This document shows, piece by piece, positions 1 to 7,391 of a stretch of 64,000 nucleotides of DNA. This DNA comes from an uncultured Bacteroidales bacterium. GTDB lineage: Bacteria > Bacteroidota > Bacteroidia > Bacteroidales > UBA932. Each line of letters starts with the position of its first letter. Within the stretch, counting starts at the first letter, position 1. The stretch is from the NCBI GenBank assembly GCA_934680015.1, contig CAKUSP010000008.1, positions 1 to 64,000 of the forward strand, given 5' to 3'. The notes beneath the pieces were generated by a model. The model did no database searches. It had not been told where the DNA came from and was given only the letters and a program-made list of their open reading frames with translations. A program made the translations under genes and the position numbers.

Positions 1-83
1 TAAGATGTTCTAAGTCAGGAGTGAAAGCGAAGGGCCTTTGTCATAGTCACTGGCTAAGTGACTTTCCAAAAATAAACGGTAAC

Positions 84-162
84 ATTTTGGTAAATCTTTT
101 CGGCCAATACCCTCGAAAATCTCATCTTAATCTAATGCAACTTATCTTTTTTAAGTTACTAA
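84..162. repeat. Dispersed ~75-bp repeat, copy 1
   Basis: This segment shares an ordered set of blocks with 188-268, 5067-5143 and more weakly 7826-7885: TAAATCTTTT, then CCTCGAAAATC, then TAATCTAATGCAACTTAT, then a T-run followed by AAGTTACTAA. The blocks keep the same order and nearly the same spacing, so this is a repeated unit and not a chance AT-rich match. It lies about 25 bp upstream of copy 2 in the same orientation. An open frame at 21-500 runs through it, but that frame encodes the repeat twice and does not look like a real protein. Function unknown. Confidence 0.65.
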
Positions 163-187
163 GTAACATTCAAAAAATAACCTGCAT

Positions 188-268
188 CATCTTAGTAAAT
201 CTTTTTGGTCTATATCCTCGAAAATCTAATGCTAATCTGACGCAACTTATTTTTTTCACGTTACTAAA
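188..268. repeat. Dispersed ~75-bp repeat, copy 2
   Basis: This is the best-conserved partner of the 5067-5143 copy: both contain TATCCTCGAAAATCTAATGC followed by TAATCT, a CAA(C/T)TTAT block, a T-run and GTTACTAAAT. With copy 1 it forms a direct pair. No coding sense is convincing in any frame. Confidence 0.65.
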
Positions 269-518
269 TAGGTTATTTGTGTCGAGAGTCTCGCGCATCG
301 ATAGTGATTTTTCTCCGAAAGATGCCCAAATGAAAATACTAAGAAAGTGGGAGTGTGACGCGGAGGATGTTTTTCAGTATGCCAAGTCGGGCTGTATCTG
401 CGCGATTGAATCTAATAAGTTTATAAAGAATGTTTTAGTTTTCGAGAATGGAGTCATTTTCGAGGCTAACAGAATAAATATGAAATATATAAATGTCTAA
501 CTAATTAATTACATTTTT
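269..518. other. Stretch with no recognisable gene
   Basis: This stretch lies between the second repeat copy and the small gene at 519. One frame stays open across it (the tail of an open frame from 21) and reads a short segment with SGCICAIES, but there is no start or domain I recognise. It may be the remnant of a longer gene. No tRNA or terminator is visible. Confidence 0.4.
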
Positions 519-698
519 ATGAAACAAAAAGCATTTCAAAAGTTAGCGGAGCGCTATCAGGCTCCCAGCTGTGAAATCCTCTCCATCTCTATGGAGGGCG
601 TACTCTGCCAGAGCGGTGGTTCTGTTTATAATTCTAATGGGCTACACGATATTAGTGGCGATGATGTCGAAGATTTGTCTAATGGATGGAACTTTTAG
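519..698 (+). CDS. Small protein with a CEILSISMEGVLCQSGG core (59 aa)
   Basis: A 59-residue frame runs from ATG at 519 to TAG at 696-698, ending 12 bp before the ATG at 711 of the large lipoprotein gene, so the two are probably co-transcribed. The N-terminus is basic and hydrophilic (MKQKAFQKLAERYQ). The middle reads CEILSISMEGVLCQSGG, and the tail is acidic and ends in NGWNF. There is no signal peptide. From general familiarity, short Bacteroidales proteins with a (C/P)EI..I..EGVLC.S core often precede surface lipoprotein genes, but I know no assigned function. It could be an assembly or processing partner, or a peptide precursor. The coding call rests on the conserved-looking core and the tight spacing. 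Confidence 0.65.
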   Translation: MKQKAFQKLAERYQAPSCEILSISMEGVLCQSGGSVYNSNGLHDISGDDVEDLSNGWNF

Positions 699-710
699 AA
701 AATGTGCCTT

Positions 711-3617
711 ATGAAAAATCTAATTAAATCGATGGCCCTATTGGCAGTAGCTGCTATGGGGTTAAGCGCATGTAACGAGCAGAATTTGACACCAGAACAG
801 GTCGGCAAAGGAGAGCTTGTAACCGTGCATTTCGGGGCCAATTCTTCTATCGAGCCTGCTACCAAAGCTACTCTTACCACCGGGGACGAAGAGACTTTCA
901 AGTCTGCGTGGGAAGATGGGGATCAGTTACATGTGGAATATTCTAACGATGGTGAAAGTTTCACAGCTACAACTAATCCAGCTACTTGGAATGGCAGTTC
1001 ATTTGAAACCACGATCCCTCCTTCAGAGGCTACAGACTGGTATTATACTGCGTTATATCCTGCACCTACAAACAATGAGGTGGATTTTGGCAGTGCCCGT
1101 ACCCAAAAAGGTAATGCTTACAATAGTAAGTACGATATAATGAAGGGTTACAATGTTGCTGGAAATGCAAAACCAGGAGAAGATGAAAATGGAAAGCCTA
1201 TTGTTTTCGAAATGAATAGACTTACTGGAATTGTGTATTTCCATTTAACTAGTAATTTGGATGAAGAAGTTGTTTCTGCGACATTTACAGCAACTAATGG
1301 AAATATCGCAGCAGGTTATGTCCTTTTTGACTATTCATTATTACAGCCTGATAATTATAGTGATAATATAACTATCACCTTCGAAGATGGAACTGCACCT
1401 AAGGCATCAGATTTCAAACTTTGGTTCAATGTCCTTCCTACAAGTTACAAATCCATGAGCCTTCATGTAGAGACCACTGGTCACACTCTTGACATTACTC
1501 GCAATGCTAAGAGTGAAGATGGAGAAGAATTCGTCGCAGGCAAACTTTACAAGACCGTCGCCACAGTCCCTAATGCTAAATGGGTTGCGAAGAGCACACC
1601 AAGCACTTCATATAAAATCGAGTTTAATAATGTATCCAAAACTGTTACTGCTGTTACTGCTTCAACAAAGTCCTCAACATTTGTAGTTGCAGGTAAAGAA
1701 TGTTTGCTTGATGCTCCGTATTCAGGTTGTACTAAAGCTTATTATGGTGGCGATGAAACAGATGGATTACCTTTAAGAATTGGAAGCTCCAAAGACGCAG
1801 GAAGTATTACAATTTCTTTGTCAGAGTTAGGACAGATCAATGCTACTAATATTACCTTGTCAGCAAAACAATACTTTGCAGGTAAAACATTCAAGGTTGG
1901 AGTAAACAATGAGGCAAAGCAACAACCCGGGGATGATTATACTGATCTATCCTTTGACTTGGATGGTAATAAATTGACTACAATTAAACTTGATTCGGAT
2001 GGTTATATCTATGTTAAGTCAATAACTGTAACTGCAGGTGAAGTCGTTACAAAGTATAGCGTCAGTGTGTCTGAAGTTGAAGGTGGTACTATTTCTGTTT
2101 CTTCTGTAAGGGCAGCTGAGGGTGCAGAGGTGACCCTTACCGCCACACCAGATGCTGGCTATGAGTTCAATAACGATTGGGTAGTAACGGCTGCAGATGG
2201 AAGCGATATCGCAGTTGTTGATGGTAAATTCACTATGCCTGCCCAGGATGTTACTGTATACGGTACATTCTCTAAAGTAGTTTACACTATTACTAAGGCT
2301 GCTACTGAAAATGGTTCATTCGTTGTTAAGAAAGGCGAAACTGAAGTAACGGAAGCTAACTATAAGGATGTCATCACCCTCGAAGCTACTCCTGCAGAAG
2401 GCTACATTTGTGATAGTTGGAGCGTTAAAGATGCAGATGGTGAATCAATCAATGTTAATAGTAACAAATTTACTATGCCTGCTTCTAATGTTACAATTAG
2501 TGTGACATTCGTTGAAAAGCCGGTGGATGTAAAATACGACCATGCCGGTACAGAAGCTGACCCGTATAATATTTCTGATGTTTTCAAACTCCTTAGCACA
2601 CTTGGTACTGCAACAAGTTCAGAAATATATGCTAAAGGAACTATAACCTCAATTAAAGAGGTCTCCACAGAATATAAAAATGCAACCTATTATATAGGTG
2701 ATGACTCTACTACTGAAACGATTCAAGTATTTAGGGGAAAATATTTAAATGGGGCTGATTTTACATCAACTGACCAAATTCAAGTTGGTGATGAGGTAGT
2801 TATTAAGGGTAAAGTTAAAGTTTTTGTAAAGGATAATATAGAAACTAAGGAGTTTGATACCGCTAGTAGTATTATATCATTGAGAAGAATAGAACCTTGC
2901 GCTACTCCAGTGATCGATATTGATAAGACAACGGGTGCGGCTACCATTACTTGCGAAACTACTGGCGCTACGATTCACTATACCGTAGGCGAGAGTCCAG
3001 CAGACCCTACAGAAAATGATGCTGTATATTCTTCTGCAGTTACCCTCACCGATGGCCAGACCATTAAGGCCTTCGCCACCGCCACTGACCATAAGCCAAG
3101 TGCAGTTGCCTCTAAGAAATATACTGCTGTAGGTGGAGCAAGTACAATAAAAACATATAGACATGTATTTAATACTAAACCTAGTACAGGGAATAAAGTT
3201 AATCTATCTAATGTGAACTGGGATATTAGTGCGACTAATTTAAATGGATATAATCCTAGTAATTATGCAGGCGTACAATTTGGAACTAGTAAAAATAGCG
3301 GAGAGATTAAATTAACCTCTTCGTCTGTTTGGTCTTATGAAGTTGATGGTGTCGTAGTTACTAAAATTAAAGAAATTAGAGTTTGGCTTAATAAAGGAGG
3401 TGGTACTGTTACTCCTTCTGTAAGTATAGGTGGAAAGACGGCTACTTCAGATGGGAATATCGTTGCTCAAAATAAGGACGCGAAAGAAGATTGGACAAAG
3501 ACAACCAAAGTGACTTTTACACCCGCATCTGATGGAAATACTGGCGTAGTTGTTATAGATATTTCTTCAACAAAAGCTGGCTATATCTGTGCGATAGAAA
3601 TTGATGCTGAAAATTAG
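711..3617 (+). CDS. Large multi-domain surface lipoprotein (fimbrillin-like N-terminus, InlB-type repeats, OB-fold, chitobiase C-terminal-like domain)
   Basis: The product is 968 aa when started at ATG 711, which gives a clean type II signal peptide with lipobox LSAC (Cys21). An ATG at 702 would add only three residues. Residues ~35-290 resemble Bacteroidales fimbrillin-like proteins (WEDGDQL and YYTALYPA segments). Residues ~446-521 and ~522-608 are two divergent InlB B-repeat-like modules, each ending in FTMPA(Q/S)(D/N)VT. Residues ~610-723 look like the OB-fold found in Bacteroidales lipoproteins (YAKGTITSI, VGDEVVIKGKVK). Residues ~728-806 match the chitobiase/hexosaminidase C-terminal type (GATIHYTVGE, DGQTIKAFATA). 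The remainder looks like a beta-sandwich ending near GYICAIEID. It is probably a cell-surface adhesin or fibre-associated protein. A terminator follows at 3647. Domain names are from motif reading; the ligand is unknown. Confidence 0.8.
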   Translation: MKNLIKSMALLAVAAMGLSACNEQNLTPEQVGKGELVTVHFGANSSIEPATKATLTTGDEETFKSAWEDGDQLHVEYSNDGESFTATTNPATWNGSSFETTIPPSEATDWYYTALYPAPTNNEVDFGSARTQKGNAYNSKYDIMKGYNVAGNAKPGEDENGKPIVFEMNRLTGIVYFHLTSNLDEEVVSATFTATNGNIAAGYVLFDYSLLQPDNYSDNITITFEDGTAPKASDFKLWFNVLPTSYKSMSLHVETTGHTLDITRNAKSEDGEEFVAGKLYKTVATVPNAKWVAKSTPSTSYKIEFNNVSKTVTAVTASTKSSTFVVAGKECLLDAPYSGCTKAYYGGDETDGLPLRIGSSKDAGSITISLSELGQINATNITLSAKQYFAGKTFKVGVNNEAKQQPGDDYTDLSFDLDGNKLTTIKLDSDGYIYVKSITVTAGEVVTKYSVSVSEVEGGTISVSSVRAAEGAEVTLTATPDAGYEFNNDWVVTAADGSDIAVVDGKFTMPAQDVTVYGTFSKVVYTITKAATENGSFVVKKGETEVTEANYKDVITLEATPAEGYICDSWSVKDADGESINVNSNKFTMPASNVTISVTFVEKPVDVKYDHAGTEADPYNISDVFKLLSTLGTATSSEIYAKGTITSIKEVSTEYKNATYYIGDDSTTETIQVFRGKYLNGADFTSTDQIQVGDEVVIKGKVKVFVKDNIETKEFDTASSIISLRRIEPCATPVIDIDKTTGAATITCETTGATIHYTVGESPADPTENDAVYSSAVTLTDGQTIKAFATATDHKPSAVASKKYTAVGGASTIKTYRHVFNTKPSTGNKVNLSNVNWDISATNLNGYNPSNYAGVQFGTSKNSGEIKLTSSSVWSYEVDGVVVTKIKEIRVWLNKGGGTVTPSVSIGGKTATSDGNIVAQNKDAKEDWTKTTKVTFTPASDGNTGVVVIDISSTKAGYICAIEIDAEN

Positions 3618-3646
3618 AGAGTACATTTTACCATTGATATTTTATT

Positions 3647-3680
3647 GTTCGGCGGAGATTATTCTCTGCCGAACTTTTCC
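3647..3680 (+). terminator. Rho-independent terminator after the lipoprotein
   Basis: An 11-bp stem (GTTCGGCGGAG with CTCTGCCGAAC, one G-T pair) closes a 6-nt loop and is followed by TTTTCC. It sits 30 bp past the stop codon. Confidence 0.85.
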
Positions 3681-3771
3681 CTAAGAATAAAGAGATCTTT
3701 GGGGATGGCTATTGCCAGCGTGCTTTACTTCTCCTTATATATAAAATAACATTTAAAATTACACTAAAACG

Positions 3772-3846
3772 ATGAGTGGATTTCAGACACCTATAACCAT
3801 AAAAGAGGCTATGCAGAACAACTATAGTTCGACGGAGGTAAGGTAG
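3772..3846 (+). pseudogene. Stub of a DUF262 (GmrSD-type) gene
   Basis: A 24-codon frame begins MSGFQTPITIKEAMQNN and stops at TAG 3844-3846. The opening closely resembles the N-terminus of DUF262 proteins, which begin with a TPITI(K/R)EAI segment before the NTPase-like core; DUF262 is found in GmrSD-type type IV restriction enzymes. After about 17 residues the similarity ends and the frame closes, so only the 5' tip survives. The PD-(D/E)XK gene starts 60 bp downstream, which suggests a decayed defence locus. The family call rests on a short match. Confidence 0.45.
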
Positions 3847-3905
3847 TCAGGACCTTGAATTAAAAGAAAAAATGATGCTTTTCAAATACCTAATTATAAA
3901 GAACA

Positions 3906-4577
3906 ATGATAGATAAAGCAGTTATAGAAAGGGTTCTAAACAATCTTGCGCCTAAACGGCCAGTATTTTGGTCTGAGGCGGATTTTCAGTTTGCATTTGC
4001 ATGGGAATTACAAAATGAGCTTCCCCAAGCATCCATAAGGTTAGAAAGAAGATTTGATTCGGCTGATAATCCACCTATGTACATAGACATTTGGGTCGAA
4101 AATGAAGGAAAGGTGTATCCTATAGAGTTGAAATATAAGACAAGTAATTATAGTGTGGAAATAGGTGGTGAAAAGTATCTATTGAAAGCCCAGAGTGCCT
4201 GCGATACCGGTTGCCACGATTTTCTTAAAGATATTAACAGGATTGAAATGATCTCTAAATCGACGGCCAACTTTGATAAAGGGTATGCTATAATGATAAC
4301 GAATGATCACCTCTACTGGCAAATGCCAAAAATGACATCTGAAAGCGACGATACTACATTTGCGGATTTTAGGATTTATGAAGGTAGAACTATTGAAAAA
4401 GGAAGAATACTTCAATGGTATTTGTCTAAATATAAAAGTGATGTAAAAATGGTTGATGAGAGAAGAAAAGGCGACTGTATAGAATTTGACCATGATTATA
4501 CTATTAATTGGAAGGATTATTCACGACCTAATTTTTCGACTGTCTTTAAATACTCAATAATTGAAATCGAAAAGTGA
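3906..4577 (+). CDS. PD-(D/E)XK nuclease-like protein
   Basis: The product is 223 aa, soluble, with no signal peptide. The N-terminal half has a PD-(D/E)XK nuclease arrangement: an upstream acidic residue in WSEADFQF (Glu24), Asp61 in MYIDIWVEN, and Glu74-Leu-Lys76 in YPIELKYKT. The C-terminal half (~100-223) contains HDFLKDINRIE and later short hydrophobic strands that I do not recognise. It stands alone between a DUF262 stub and a candidate RNA. No methyltransferase or helicase partner is present, so a complete restriction system is not visible. It could be the nuclease subunit of a broken defence module. The nuclease fold is likely; the substrate is unknown. Confidence 0.7.
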   Translation: MIDKAVIERVLNNLAPKRPVFWSEADFQFAFAWELQNELPQASIRLERRFDSADNPPMYIDIWVENEGKVYPIELKYKTSNYSVEIGGEKYLLKAQSACDTGCHDFLKDINRIEMISKSTANFDKGYAIMITNDHLYWQMPKMTSESDDTTFADFRIYEGRTIEKGRILQWYLSKYKSDVKMVDERRKGDCIEFDHDYTINWKDYSRPNFSTVFKYSIIEIEK

Positions 4578-4579
4578 AC

Positions 4580-4700
4580 AAAGAGCTTTATAGAGAGTGT
4601 TCAGACGGCTAGTCGCCCGTGACTTGTAAACGGGAGGGGCCCATCAAGACATATAGCCTCGCTGTTTGTTGTGGAAAACTAAATTAGACGAGGCCTATAC
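4580..4700 (+). ncRNA. Candidate structured RNA upstream of a strong terminator
   Basis: This 120-nt gene-free segment is GC-richer than its surroundings and contains two ordered helices: CCCGT...ACGGG closing an 8-nt loop at ~4614-4631, and GCCTCG (4656-4661) with CGAGGC (4689-4694), closed further by TAT/ATA. It then runs into the terminator at 4701. Part of it (TCAGACGGCTAG, then CTTGTAA flanked by the first helix) recalls the D and anticodon arms of tRNA-Thr(TGT), but acceptor and T arms cannot be drawn. It may be a small RNA, a tRNA remnant, or a structured 3' UTR of the nuclease gene. Confidence 0.35.
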
Positions 4701-4742
4701 GAAAAGCGCACAGTCGAGATGACCCTGCGCTTTTCTTTTTTT
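4701..4742 (+). terminator. Strong rho-independent terminator
   Basis: A perfect 10-bp stem, GAAAAGCGCA (4701-4710) with TGCGCTTTTC (4726-4735), is followed by a seven-T tract. It ends transcription of the nuclease gene or of the candidate RNA. Confidence 0.85.
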
Positions 4743-4805
4743 ATTGTTTCTCTATCATAAGCCTTCTCTATCTTAAATCTATCTCCCTGTCATACTATCC
4801 GTCAT

Positions 4806-4985
4806 CCATCCAAAGCCCGTATCTGTGGATTAGTGCATTTTCTGATGCTATAAATCCACCCAAAGCCCATATTTGTGGATAGGTAGTTCAAATAATGCTA
4901 TAAATCCAACCAAAGCCCGTATCTGTGGATGAGTGCATTTTCTAAAAGCAAGAATTCATAAAATCACGCGTTTTGTGGATTTATT
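4806..4985. repeat. 50-bp tandem repeat, three copies plus a partial fourth, with DnaA-box-like cores
   Basis: Units start at 4806, 4856 and 4906 with an exact 50-bp period. Each reads CCAnCCAAAGCCC(G/A)TAT(C/T)TGTGGAT followed by about 22 bp that is also similar between units. A degenerate fourth core, TTTTGTGGATTT, lies near 4971-4982. Each unit carries TGTGGAT(T/A/G)(A/G), one mismatch from the reverse complement of the DnaA box TTATnCACA. ATCCA...TGGAT gives each unit a short inverted repeat. No gene lies here. Confidence 0.7.
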
Positions 4986-5066
4986 GAACAACTGACTAAA
5001 AAAGAAAAGAGAAAGACTCTTTCTCTGAACGCTATTAAGTAATCATGAAAAAATAACTTGATAGCC

Positions 5067-5143
5067 TTTGATTATCTTTTTGGCCTCTATCCTCGAAAAT
5101 CTAATGCTAATCTAACACAATTTATTTTTTCAAGTTACTAAAT
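5067..5143. repeat. Dispersed ~75-bp repeat, copy 3
   Basis: It contains the same ordered blocks as 188-268: ATCTTTTTGG, CCTCGAAAATCTAATGCTAA, a CAATTTAT block, then TTTTTTCAAGTTACTAAAT. Its right end directly abuts the Rpn gene fragment at 5140. Confidence 0.65.
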
Positions 5144-5211
5144 GCTGCGATTTCACAAACTCTGCTTAGTTTTTCTGTAATCGGAATATCTTCAAACACT
5201 TCAGGAATTCC
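5140..5211 (-). pseudogene. 72-bp fragment of an Rpn/PD-(D/E)XK transposase-family gene
   Basis: Read on the minus strand this encodes 24 residues, GIPEVFEDIPITEKLSR followed by VCEIAAF. This is nearly identical to residues ~205-228 of the intact gene at 5230-6186, which has GIPEALEDIPITEKLSR. The fragment sits 18 bp beyond the stop codon of the intact gene, in the same orientation, and has no start. It is the remnant of a second copy, left by duplication or by recombination. Confidence 0.8.
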
Positions 5212-5229
5212 GTTTCTTTGAGTGTGAAG

Positions 5230-6186
5230 TTAGCGATTAAGTAGTTTGTTTATTTCGCTTTCGGACATCTCAGTATAAAGACAAATCTGTTCTACTGGCA
5301 CATGATTATTTAGCATGGTCTTGATGATTTCAGCCTTTCCCTCAGCCTTTCCCTCAGCTTTCCCTTTCACTTCGCCCTCGATAAGTCCCTCATCTCTTCC
5401 CTCAGCAAATCCATCTTCTTTAGCGTAATGGAGTTGATTGAATATGTCCAGTTCTGTCATCATATACTTGTTATAAACAGTTCGTTTCGACGGACTAAAA
5501 GCAGCAATTTCACAAGCCCTGCTCAGTTTCTCCGTTATCGGGATGTCTTCTAATGCTTCAGGAATACCGGTTTTATCGTATTTCCATCCATTTAGAAACC
5601 AATACAGTAAATAATCAAGGTTACTTTTACACTGCGATAGGTCCTTTGTGAAACGCGCCGTCTCCACGAAGGTAAGAATAATTGTCGAAGGAGCAAATTC
5701 TTTTGTGCGTTTTTCTACTTGATAATAATGAGAAATAAGATTATCCGCATCCCACGATGACTCATTTTCATGAGTGAGATTAGTTCCGAGGATGCCGATG
5801 ATGTAAAGAGGTTTGAGATGAGTGTAGTATTCATTTTCTGAGAGTTGATTACGATAGATATCAGATCCATAGTACATACAACGCTCAAAGATTTTCTTTT
5901 CATCCCGCTGTTGTACTTCAACGGAAAAGATAGAGCCATCTTCACCTTTGCAGATAAGATCAAGATAAGTTCTTTTTCCGGTATCTATCACAGGATCTTG
6001 TTCTCGGTCCAGATAGGAGAGAATGTCACGCACTCTCACTTCCTCTGGGAGGAAACAGTTGAGAAGTTCGATAAGAAGACACTTGTTGTTCTTGTCACCA
6101 TAAACAGCCTTAAAGCCGGCATCGCTCATCAGATTTACATAAGTGCGTCCTTGCACACTTGATGTAGAAGTTGTAAAAGAATTCAT
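5230..6186 (-). CDS. Rpn-type PD-(D/E)XK nuclease / putative transposase family protein
   Basis: The product is 318 aa. Residues ~12-280 match the PDDEXK_2 / recombination-promoting nuclease (Rpn) family: YVNLMSDAGFKAVYG near the start, Asp76 in TYLDLICK, and Glu90-Val-Gln92 in FSVEVQQRD as the variant (D/E)xQ active site. HLKPLYIIGIL and FVETARFTK follow in the expected order. The tail carries KGKAEGKAEGKAE, encoded by a short tandem repeat. A -7-like element (TACCTTTG, complement of 6228-6235) lies about 42 bp upstream of the ATG. Characterised relatives promote RecA-independent recombination or act as DNA nucleases. Nearby fragments of sister copies (5140-5211, 6730-7391) show repeated gain and decay at this locus. 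Confidence 0.85.
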   Translation of the reverse strand: MNSFTTSTSSVQGRTYVNLMSDAGFKAVYGDKNNKCLLIELLNCFLPEEVRVRDILSYLDREQDPVIDTGKRTYLDLICKGEDGSIFSVEVQQRDEKKIFERCMYYGSDIYRNQLSENEYYTHLKPLYIIGILGTNLTHENESSWDADNLISHYYQVEKRTKEFAPSTIILTFVETARFTKDLSQCKSNLDYLLYWFLNGWKYDKTGIPEALEDIPITEKLSRACEIAAFSPSKRTVYNKYMMTELDIFNQLHYAKEDGFAEGRDEGLIEGEVKGKAEGKAEGKAEIIKTMLNNHVPVEQICLYTEMSESEINKLLNR

Positions 6187-6239
6187 AGTATTTTTTTAAA
6201 AGCAAAGGTTAAGTCCTTTGACAAGTGCAAAGGTAAAAA

Positions 6240-6729
6240 AGGGTTTTTTATTTCACAATAAATCAAAATTTTACATGGTAAACATTCCTTTTACTTCAGT
6301 TAAAATATTACTTTACATTTACAATTGGACTAATAGCGGAAAGGTGCTCATTTCTAAGAGTATAAAATGATTTTTATTATAATCTAATTTTTTAAGGTGC
6401 AGGAGAATAAGTATGTAAGAGAATGGTCAAAAAGTACCCCCCCCTCCAGAATTCAAAAGGTCACAACTTGAAATTCACCTTTAGGTGTGACCCTCATTTA
6501 CGCACTTCTAAAAGGAGTAAGGTCTAAAGGTGGCCACAAAAAGCATTCACCTTTACCTGCCTTCCTCAATAGAATGCTCTACATGGCCCATTGACTTCAA
6601 AGGTGTATTTCAGGTTACACAATCAACTGAAGACTTTGATCAAGAACGGGCAAGACCCGTTCGAGGCGCCGCGGGTAATCACGACCATCGCGCAGGTATA
6701 ACGTCATGGTTCAGGCCAGACGGCCATGA
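6240..6729. other. Gene-free mosaic stretch
   Basis: No convincing gene is present. The left part (6240-6430) is AT-rich. At 6459-6492 the inverted repeat GGTCACA...TGTGACC encloses a competing CACCT/AGGTG hairpin. From 6487 two short open stretches in different frames read VTLIYALLKGVRSKGG... (closed by TGA ~6593) and LIKNGQDPFEAPRVITTIAQV (broken by a TAA) then RHGSGQTAMIRALE. The second lies in a GC-richer patch and looks like a decayed gene I cannot identify. An 8-C run lies at 6437-6444. Confidence 0.4.
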
Positions 6730-7391
6730 TTAGGGCACTAGAGTAGTTATTTTTTCTTTTTCGTCGGGTGTGTAATTAGCGATTTTAGCGGTATCGAACA
6801 AATCTGTCGCCCATGACTTTCCGAAATTTTTGGGGATGCTTTGCAATTTCGCCATATTCTTGAAAAGATACATCCACCGGTCAATGTCATCGCCTATTTC
6901 TTCAGCCACCTTATTGAAGCGAGGAGGTTCCATGAAGATAAAATTAAGGATATCGCTATAATTCTCGTGATTAGTTTCTTCTTGAAGTCTATAATAGCTA
7001 TGGAATCTGTTTTGAGGCCAAGAAGAGTCGTATTGCATAACGAAATCAAGGATAGAGATAACATAGACAGGGTGAAGATGATAATCCCAGACGAAGGGGT
7101 GCTTTTCGGATCCGTCTTTAAATTGCATGAGAAATTTACTTTAAGCATCGAGGAACTGCCTTTGAATAGGAAATGAGGAATAGAAAAGACATCTATCGCG
7201 ATAGTATTTTTGTTCACGCTTTTGCATCTCTACGATAAAATCATTACCATCAGAAGTATGGCAATAGACATCGTAAAAGACTTTCCTATCTTCTGGAGAA
7301 AGTCCTCACTGTTCCACGTCGCGATAGTCAATATCGATTATTGTATCTGTCTTGAGTATAGCATTTAGAAAAGGAATTATTAAATTCTTAC
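6730..7391 (-). pseudogene. Broken Rpn/PD-(D/E)XK transposase-family gene
   Basis: The minus strand reads NLIIPFLNAIL, DIDYRDVEQ, stop, GLSPEDRKVFYDVYCHTSDG, FIVEMQKREQKYYRDR, ..., a second stop, then HLHPVYVISILDFV and onward to EEIGDDIDRWMYLF. This follows the family order, including the D...ExQ active site (DVYCHTSDGNDFIVEMQ). In-frame stops are TGA at 7306-7308 and TAA at 7141-7143. The expected N-terminal ~20 residues are missing where a GC-richer block begins at ~7392, and the C-terminal coiled tail is missing beyond ~6745. It belongs to a different subfamily from the intact copy at 5230. Confidence 0.85.

Noticed and set aside
21..500. Open frame of 159 codons at the window start
   Set aside because: Its first half is two copies of the dispersed repeat and no domain is visible; the frame is probably open by chance.
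4594..4652. tRNA-Thr(TGT)-like segment
   Set aside because: D- and anticodon-like arms are recognisable, but no acceptor stem and T arm can be built at the right distances, so I do not call a tRNA.
4806..4985. CRISPR array
   Set aside because: The 50-bp units are similar across their full length, so there are no unique spacers, and no cas genes are present; it is a tandem repeat.
6437..6444. Phase-variable poly-C tract
   Set aside because: Eight Cs occur, but no intact gene spans or follows closely, so switching would have no obvious target.
6530..6733. 67-codon open frame in the mosaic stretch
   Set aside because: It joins an AT-rich and a GC-rich part with no domain; the GC-rich part makes better protein sense in another frame that contains a stop.
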